This document shows, piece by piece, positions 59,611 to 64,000 of a DNA stretch of 64,000 nucleotides. Numbering within the stretch: the first letter of the stretch is position 1; every line of letters starts with the position of its first letter. The stretch covers positions 1 to 64,000 of the forward strand of contig NZ_CP090066.1 of NCBI RefSeq assembly GCF_021391535.1. Direction: 5' to 3'. The position numbers and the translations under genes were made by a program. This DNA is from Aurantimonas sp. HBX-1 (GTDB lineage: Bacteria; Pseudomonadota; Alphaproteobacteria; Rhizobiales; Rhizobiaceae). The notes below the pieces were generated by a model that worked only from the letters and a program-made list of their open reading frames with translations, was not told the origin of the DNA and did no database searches.

Positions 59611-60108
59611 ATGCGCGCCTTCTACCATGCCGTCCTCAGGGCGGAAGCCATCCTCGCCGGCACGCTGCTGCTGCTGATGGTCGGGCTGATCTTCGCCGGC
59701 GGCGTCGCCCGGATGATGCACAGCCCGATCAACTGGACGATCGACTTCGCCACCTGCTTCTTCGCCTGGGCGTGCTTCCTCTGCGCCGACATCGCCTGGC
59801 GCAAGGACGCGTTGATGTCGATCGACGTGATCAAGGCGCGGCTGCCGGAGCGGCTCCGGCGGCTCATGCAGATCGGCAACTACCTGATCATCATGGCGTT
59901 TCTCGGGGTCGGCGTCTATGCCGGCATCTGGCTCGCCTGGGTCAGCCGGTCGCGCAGCTTCCAGGGCATTCCCGGCATCAGCTATTCCTGGGTGACGATG
60001 AGCCTGCCGATCGGCGCGTTGCTGCTGCTGGTGACCACCATGGGGAAACTGCGCGCCGAGCTGCGCGGCGAGCGGGTCGGCGTCGCCGCCGCCTCCGGGC
60101 AGGGATGA
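59611..60108 (+). CDS. dctQ: TRAP transporter small permease DctQ
   Basis: 165 residues with four membrane segments (AGTLLLLMVGLIFAGGVAR; INWTIDFATCFFAWACFLCADIAWRKDALMSID; LIIMAFLGVGVYAGIWLAWV; SYSWVTMSLPIGALLLLVTT). The RKDALMSID segment is typical of DctQ. Located between dctP and dctM. Confidence 0.92.
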   Translation: MRAFYHAVLRAEAILAGTLLLLMVGLIFAGGVARMMHSPINWTIDFATCFFAWACFLCADIAWRKDALMSIDVIKARLPERLRRLMQIGNYLIIMAFLGVGVYAGIWLAWVSRSRSFQGIPGISYSWVTMSLPIGALLLLVTTMGKLRAELRGERVGVAAASGQG

Positions 60109-60115
60109 CCCCGCC

Positions 60116-61396
60116 ATGCTGATCGTCACGCTCGGCTTCGTCGTCCTGCTTTTGATCGGCATGCCGGTGGCCTTCGCCATCGGCATCGCCGGCGCCCTGT
60201 TCTTCTTCCAGAATCCGGAACTGCCCTTCACCATCCCGGCGCAGGTGACGGTGTCGCAGACCCAGAACTTCGCCCTGCTGGCGATCCCGCTGTTCATCCT
60301 GGCGGGCAATTTCATGAACCGCTCGGGCATCACCGAGCGGCTGCTCGAACTCGCCTCGGTGATGACGGGGCGGCTCAAGGGGGGCCTGGCACAGGTGTCG
60401 CTGGCGCTGTCGGCGCTGATGGGCGGCGTGTCCGGATCGGCGATCGCGGATGCGGCCATGCAGAGCCGCATGCTCGGCGACGAGATGATGCGGCGCGGCT
60501 TCACGCGCGGCTTCGCGGCCGGCGTCCTCTCCTACGGGTCGGTGCTGACGCCGATCATCCCGCCGGGCATCGGCATGATCCTCTACGGCACGATCGGCCA
60601 GGTCTCGATCGGCCGCCTCTTCGCCGCCGGCTTCGCCCCGGCGCTGCTGCTGTGGGCCGGGCTGGGGCTGGCGATCTGGCTGACGGCGCGTCGGCGCGGC
60701 TACCAGCCGGAGCGCGCCACGCGCCCGAGCGCGGCGGAAGTCGGGCGGGCTTTCACCGGCGGCATCTGGGCGCTGCTGTTCCCGGTGTTCCTGCTGGTCG
60801 GGCTGAGGATGGGCATCTTCACCCCGTCCGAGATCGGCGCCTTCGCGGTGATCTACGCGATCGTCATCGGCGTCCTCGTCTACCGCAAGATGCGCCGGCA
60901 GGGCTTCGTCGAGGGGCTCGAGAGCAGCCTCGCCGATGTCGGCTCGGTGATGTTCCTGATCGCCCTCTCGGCGATCTTCACCTACGGCATCGTGCTGGAG
61001 CGGGTGCCGGAGACGGTGGCCGGGTGGATCCTCGGGATCACCGACAACGTCTATGGCGCGATGATCCTGATCGCGCTCGCCGTGGTCGGGATCGGCTTCT
61101 TCATCGACGCGACGGTGCTGATCATCATGCTGACGCCGATCCTGCTGCCGGTGGTGCGCGAGCTGGGCGCCGACCCGGTGCATTTCGGCATCGTGTTCAT
61201 CGTCGCCGCGACGATCGGCAACTTCACCCCGCCCGTCGGCGCGGCGATGTATGCGGTCTGCTCGATCCTGCGCTGTCCGATCGGCGAGTACACGCGCGAA
61301 TCCGCGCCGCTGCTCCTCGCGGTGGTGCTGGTGACGCTGATCCTGATCTTCGTGCCGTCCTTCGTGCTCTTCGTGCCGGATCTGATCTTCGGCTGA
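60116..61396 (+). CDS. dctM: TRAP transporter large permease DctM
   Basis: 426 residues and about 12 membrane segments. DctM motifs: FALLAIPLFILAGNFMNRSGI, VSGSAIADAAMQSRML, LTPIIPPGIGMILYG and NFTPPVGAAMYAVCSI. Seven bases after dctQ; last gene of the operon. Confidence 0.93.
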   Translation: MLIVTLGFVVLLLIGMPVAFAIGIAGALFFFQNPELPFTIPAQVTVSQTQNFALLAIPLFILAGNFMNRSGITERLLELASVMTGRLKGGLAQVSLALSALMGGVSGSAIADAAMQSRMLGDEMMRRGFTRGFAAGVLSYGSVLTPIIPPGIGMILYGTIGQVSIGRLFAAGFAPALLLWAGLGLAIWLTARRRGYQPERATRPSAAEVGRAFTGGIWALLFPVFLLVGLRMGIFTPSEIGAFAVIYAIVIGVLVYRKMRRQGFVEGLESSLADVGSVMFLIALSAIFTYGIVLERVPETVAGWILGITDNVYGAMILIALAVVGIGFFIDATVLIIMLTPILLPVVRELGADPVHFGIVFIVAATIGNFTPPVGAAMYAVCSILRCPIGEYTRESAPLLLAVVLVTLILIFVPSFVLFVPDLIFG

Positions 61397-61424
61397 CGGC
61401 CGCGGGCCCGGGCGGGCGGCGGCG

Positions 61425-61700
61425 TCAGGCCGGCGCCTGGCGGGTGGCGGAGGCCGGCTCGAGCTGCTGCTCGATGAGGCCGCCCGCCGCGTCCAGCACC
61501 ATGACGAGGCGCCGGCCGCGATGCCGGATGGTCAGCCTGGTGCGGCCGGCATCCGCCCCGACGCCGCGCTCCAGCGTGCCGTGCACGTTGCCGCGGCGCA
61601 TCTCGACCAGGAAATGCGCCGCCGGCAGGCCGAGCGCGGCGGCGATGCGCTCGGCGTCGATCTCGAAATCCTCCTGCGACACGGGCGGCTCGGCGGGCAT
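61425..61700 (-). CDS. DUF6522 family protein
   Basis: 91 residues: EDFEIDAERIAAALGLPAAHFLVEMRRGNVHGTLERGVGADAGRTRLTIRHRGRRLVMVLD. The layout (short helix-turn then a beta-rich half with RGxGxDxGRxRLT) is that of DUF6522 proteins, which I recall next to nsrR and nitric-oxide genes. ATG 61700 follows GGGAGAG and lies two bases after the nsrR stop, so it is co-translated. Biochemical role unknown. Confidence 0.75.
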   Translation of the reverse strand: MPAEPPVSQEDFEIDAERIAAALGLPAAHFLVEMRRGNVHGTLERGVGADAGRTRLTIRHRGRRLVMVLDAAGGLIEQQLEPASATRQAPA

Positions 61701-61702
61701 CG

Positions 61703-62206
61703 TCACGCTCTCCCGCATCGCACCGTCGCCTCGACCTCGCCCGGGTCCTGGCCCGCCACCGCGGCGATCGCCGCGGCCTTCGCCGGCGAGGCGAGCGGGA
61801 ACAGCGCCAGCACGTCGATGTCCCGCTTCGGAAGGTCGGCGAAGCTGTAGCGATCGAGCACGGCGAGGAACGCCTCGACCGCCTCGTTGAGCACGCTGGT
61901 CATGCCGCAGGCCGGCGCCAGGCCGCAATTGCCGCAGTCGGCGAGGGCAAAGCCCTCCTCGGTCGAGCGGATGACATCGCCGACGATGATCTCGCTCGCC
62001 GGTCGCGCCAGCCGGATGCCGCCGGAGCGGCCGCGCACGGTGGCGACGAAGCCGGAGCGGCCGAGTTCCTGCACCACCTTCATCAGATGATTGTTGGAGA
62101 TGCCGTAGGCCCGGGCGATCTCGGCGATCGAGCACAGCCCCTCCGGGCGCGACGACAGGTAGATCAGCACGCGCAGGGCGTAGTCGGAATAGCGGGTCAG
62201 GCGCAT
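61703..62206 (-). CDS. nsrR: Rrf2-family nitric-oxide-sensing repressor NsrR
   Basis: 167 residues: MRLTRYSDYALRVLIYLS at the start, HTH-wing NNHLMKVVQELGRSGFVATVRGRSGGIRLARP, and cluster cysteines C91, C94 and C100 (ADCGNCGLAPAC). The SDYALRVL start and NNHLMKVV helix are those of NsrR rather than RirA or IscR. The spacing of the cysteines is tighter than in Bacillus NsrR. It represses NO-detoxification genes until NO damages its cluster. Divergent from the haemoglobin gene. Confidence 0.9.
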   Translation of the reverse strand: MRLTRYSDYALRVLIYLSSRPEGLCSIAEIARAYGISNNHLMKVVQELGRSGFVATVRGRSGGIRLARPASEIIVGDVIRSTEEGFALADCGNCGLAPACGMTSVLNEAVEAFLAVLDRYSFADLPKRDIDVLALFPLASPAKAAAIAAVAGQDPGEVEATVRCGRA

Positions 62207-62226
62207 GGCGGCTCCTCTCCCGAAAG

Positions 62227-62246
62227 AAGTATTTGATTTGCATCTT
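62227..62246. promoter_or_regulatory. NsrR-like box between nsrR and haemoglobin gene
   Basis: AAGTATTTGATTTGCATCTT. The right half is close to the inverse of the NsrR half site AAGATGCATTT, the left keeps AAG and TTT. It lies 20 bases before nsrR and 50 before the haemoglobin gene, so one site could control both directions. Confidence 0.55.
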
Positions 62247-62295
62247 TTCGGCAAACTGCTAGGAACCGCTTCGACGACAAAGCGGAGAATGGCAG

Positions 62296-62691
62296 GTGGG
62301 AGCGGTGGTCAGCGAAGCCGAGCTGCGGGGTCTGGTGGAGGAATTCTACGGACGCGTGCGCCGCGACAGCGAGCTTGGGCCGATCTTCGAGGCGGCGGTC
62401 CACGACTGGCCGTCGCATCTCGACCGGCTGACGGCGTTCTGGTCGTCGGTCATGCTGGGCTCGGGCCGCTACAAGGGCAATCCCTTCGCCGCCCACCAGC
62501 AGCATGCCGGACAGCTCAGCCCGGCGCTGTTCGACCGCTGGTTGGGCATCTGGCAGGAGACGACGCGGGCGCGGTTTTCGGCCGAGACCGCCGCGATCTT
62601 CCAGATGAAGGCCGACCGCATCGCCGACAGCCTGAAGGCCGGGCTGTTCTTCCGCCCGGCCCTTGCTCGCGGCTATGCCGCCGCGCCCTAG
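62296..62691 (+). CDS. Truncated haemoglobin (group III type)
   Basis: 131-residue 2-on-2 globin: VEEFYGRVRRDSELGPIFEAAV, WPSHLDRLTAFWSSVMLGSGRYKGNPFAAH, FDRWLGIWQETTRARF. The proximal histidine lies in the KGNPFAAHQQH region. Group III globins are linked to NO or microaerobic metabolism. GTG 62296 has GGAG eight bases upstream. Divergent from nsrR. Confidence 0.85.
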   Translation: MGAVVSEAELRGLVEEFYGRVRRDSELGPIFEAAVHDWPSHLDRLTAFWSSVMLGSGRYKGNPFAAHQQHAGQLSPALFDRWLGIWQETTRARFSAETAAIFQMKADRIADSLKAGLFFRPALARGYAAAP

Positions 62692-62730
62692 CAGCCCCGG
62701 CTCGCGCCGGTGCCTTGCCGCCGGAACCGG

Positions 62731-63507
62731 TCAGACGGCGAGATATTGCAGCCGCATTTCCTTGTCGTCGATGATCTGTTGGGCGGTGCCGTCGAAGACG
62801 ATCTCGCCCATTTCCAGGATGATCGCGCGGTCGGCCAGGTGGAGCGCCGCGATGGCGTTCTGCTCGACCAGGATCGTGGTGATGCCGAGCTGCTTGATCT
62901 CCTCGAGGATCCGCTCGATCTCCTGCACGATGACCGGCGCGAGACCCTCATAGGGCTCGTCCAGCAAGAGCAGCTTCACCTCGCGGGCGAGCGCCCGGGC
63001 GACGGCCAGCATCTGCTGCTCGCCGCCGGACATGGTGATGCCGTCCTGGTTGCGCCGTTCCGCCAGCCGCGGGAAATGCTCGTAGATCCGCTCCAGGCTC
63101 CAGCCGATCGGCGGCTCGATCTGCGCGAGCTTGAGGTTCTCCTCGACGGTCAGGCCGGCGATGATGCGCCGGTCCTCGGGGACGAGCTGGACGCCCAGCC
63201 GCGCCGCCTCGAAGCTCTGCATCGTGTGCAGGGGCTTGCCGTCGAGCCAGATCTCGCCGTGCTTGAGCTGCGGCGAGCCGGCGCGCGCGATGGTGCGCAG
63301 GGTCGAGGTCTTGCCGGCGCCGTTGCGGCCGAGCAGCGCGACGATCTCGCCCTCGTTCACCTCGAAGGAGACGCCCTGCACGATGTAGCTCTCGCCGTAA
63401 TAGGCATGAAGGTCGCGGGCTGCGAAGAACGGCTGGCCGGCGGTCCGCAGCGTCTCGGCGGGCGTGCTGCGGCCGTGCGGCCGGGTGGTGTCGAGCGTCT
63501 CGCTCAT
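62731..63507 (-). CDS. livF: Branched-chain amino-acid-type ABC transporter ATPase LivF
   Basis: 258 residues: Walker A GRNGAGKTST, LVPEDRRI, signature MSGGEQQMLAVARAL, Walker B LLLDEPYEGLAP, and switch LVEQN. An N-terminal tail of about 25 residues is unusual for LivF. ATG 63507 overlaps the livG stop (ATGA). Substrate unknown without the binding protein, which lies outside the window. Confidence 0.9.
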   Translation of the reverse strand: MSETLDTTRPHGRSTPAETLRTAGQPFFAARDLHAYYGESYIVQGVSFEVNEGEIVALLGRNGAGKTSTLRTIARAGSPQLKHGEIWLDGKPLHTMQSFEAARLGVQLVPEDRRIIAGLTVEENLKLAQIEPPIGWSLERIYEHFPRLAERRNQDGITMSGGEQQMLAVARALAREVKLLLLDEPYEGLAPVIVQEIERILEEIKQLGITTILVEQNAIAALHLADRAIILEMGEIVFDGTAQQIIDDKEMRLQYLAV

Positions 63508-64000
63508 AGATGGGCTCCCCCGAGATAGGCTTCCTGGACGCGGGGGTCCGACTTGATCGCGTCGGGGGTTCCCTCGGCGATGACGGTGCCCTGCGCCATC
63601 ACGCTGACGGTCGAGGCCAGCGAGAACACGACATGCATGTCGTGCTCGATGATCACCTTGGTGATGCCGCGCTTGGCGATCTTCTTCAGAAGGTCGACGG
63701 TGTTGTTGGTGTCGGCCCGCGACATGCCGGCGGTCGGCTCGTCGAGCAGCAGCAGCTTCGGCCGCTGGACGAGGCACATCGCCAGCTCCAGCCGCCGCTT
63801 GTCGCCGCGCGACATGGAGTCGACCCGCTGGTGGCGCTGGGCAGTCAGGTTGAGGTCCTCGAGGATCTCCTCGGCCTCCTCCAGCACCACGCGCCGGTCG
63901 TTGGCCCGGCCCCAGAGATTGATCCGGAAGGCCCCGTCCTTGCGCGCGAAGGCCGGGATCATGACGTTTTCCAGCACCGTCAGTTCGGCGAAGGTCTCCG
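63504..64000 (-). CDS. livG: Branched-chain amino-acid-type ABC transporter ATPase LivG (partial, 5' end outside)
   Basis: C-terminal part of the LivG ATPase; the gene continues beyond the right edge (frame open to 64000, reading ETFAELTVLENVMIPAFAR). Visible are the signature SMSRGDKRRLELAMCL, Walker B LLLLDEPTAGMS and switch VIIEHDMHVV. The signature has SRGDK where LSGGQ is usual, a known LivG-like variation. It overlaps livF. Confidence 0.9.
   Translation of the reverse strand, partial: ETFAELTVLENVMIPAFARKDGAFRINLWGRANDRRVVLEEAEEILEDLNLTAQRHQRVDSMSRGDKRRLELAMCLVQRPKLLLLDEPTAGMSRADTNNTVDLLKKIAKRGITKVIIEHDMHVVFSLASTVSVMAQGTVIAEGTPDAIKSDPRVQEAYLGGAHL

Overview
The window is GC-rich chromosomal DNA from an alphaproteobacterium, most likely of the order Hyphomicrobiales (Rhizobiales). 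The evidence is a RirA repressor preceded by an Irr-type box, a sorbitol (smo) operon of the rhodobacterial/rhizobial kind, an ectABCD-ask operon with a MarR-type regulator, two phosphonate loci, an NsrR-DUF6522 pair and rhizobial-style GC-rich palindromic repeats. The gene mix resembles marine or osmotically stressed Aurantimonas-type organisms, but the genus is inference. I found no rRNA, tRNA, CRISPR array or complete insertion sequence.

Region 1 (1-5.7 kb) is ectoine/5-hydroxyectoine synthesis, ectABCD-ask on the minus strand with divergent ectR. Region 2 (5.7-18.4 kb) is a C-P lyase cluster on the minus strand in transcription order phnG-H-I, J, K-L-acetyltransferase, C-D-E, M-N, with phnF divergent. 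It is broken by two plus-strand insertions: a HicAB toxin-antitoxin pair with a 30-residue membrane ORF between phnI and phnJ, and a DUF559 nuclease gene flanked by two inverted copies of a palindromic repeat element between phnJ and phnK. Region 3 (18.4-23 kb) is a second phosphonate-type locus (phnD2-C2-E2, divergent phnM-like amidohydrolase and GntR) with no lyase genes. PhoB-type boxes with 11-bp spacing lie before phnC, phnG and phnD2.

Region 4 (23-24.9 kb) holds orotate phosphoribosyltransferase and a glucosamine-6-phosphate deaminase-like gene. Region 5 (24.9-33.6 kb) is a polyol operon: SorC-type regulator, SmoEFGK transporter, sorbitol dehydrogenase SmoS, a second SDR and a D-ribulokinase-like FGGY kinase. 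A Na+/Ca2+ antiporter follows.

Region 6 (34.5-55.5 kb) is iron acquisition: three TonB-dependent receptors, fhuDBC, a DUF2218/siderophore-interacting reductase and the exbB-exbD-tonB energising operon, with rirA at its end. Each receptor and exbB is preceded by a site fitting the RirA consensus TGA-N9-TCA, and rirA itself by an Irr-like box, so the regulator and a large part of its local regulon sit together. Between these genes lie small proteins, a pentapeptide-repeat protein, an ABC exporter and a cytochrome c.

Region 7 (55.5-61.4 kb) is a catabolic locus: a GntR regulator with two winged-helix domains, an SDR, an Ldh-family dehydrogenase and a DctPQM TRAP transporter; its substrate is unknown. 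Region 8 (61.4-62.7 kb) is a nitric-oxide response module (nsrR, DUF6522, divergent truncated haemoglobin, NsrR-like box). The right edge holds livF and the 3' part of livG of a branched-chain amino-acid-type ABC transporter.
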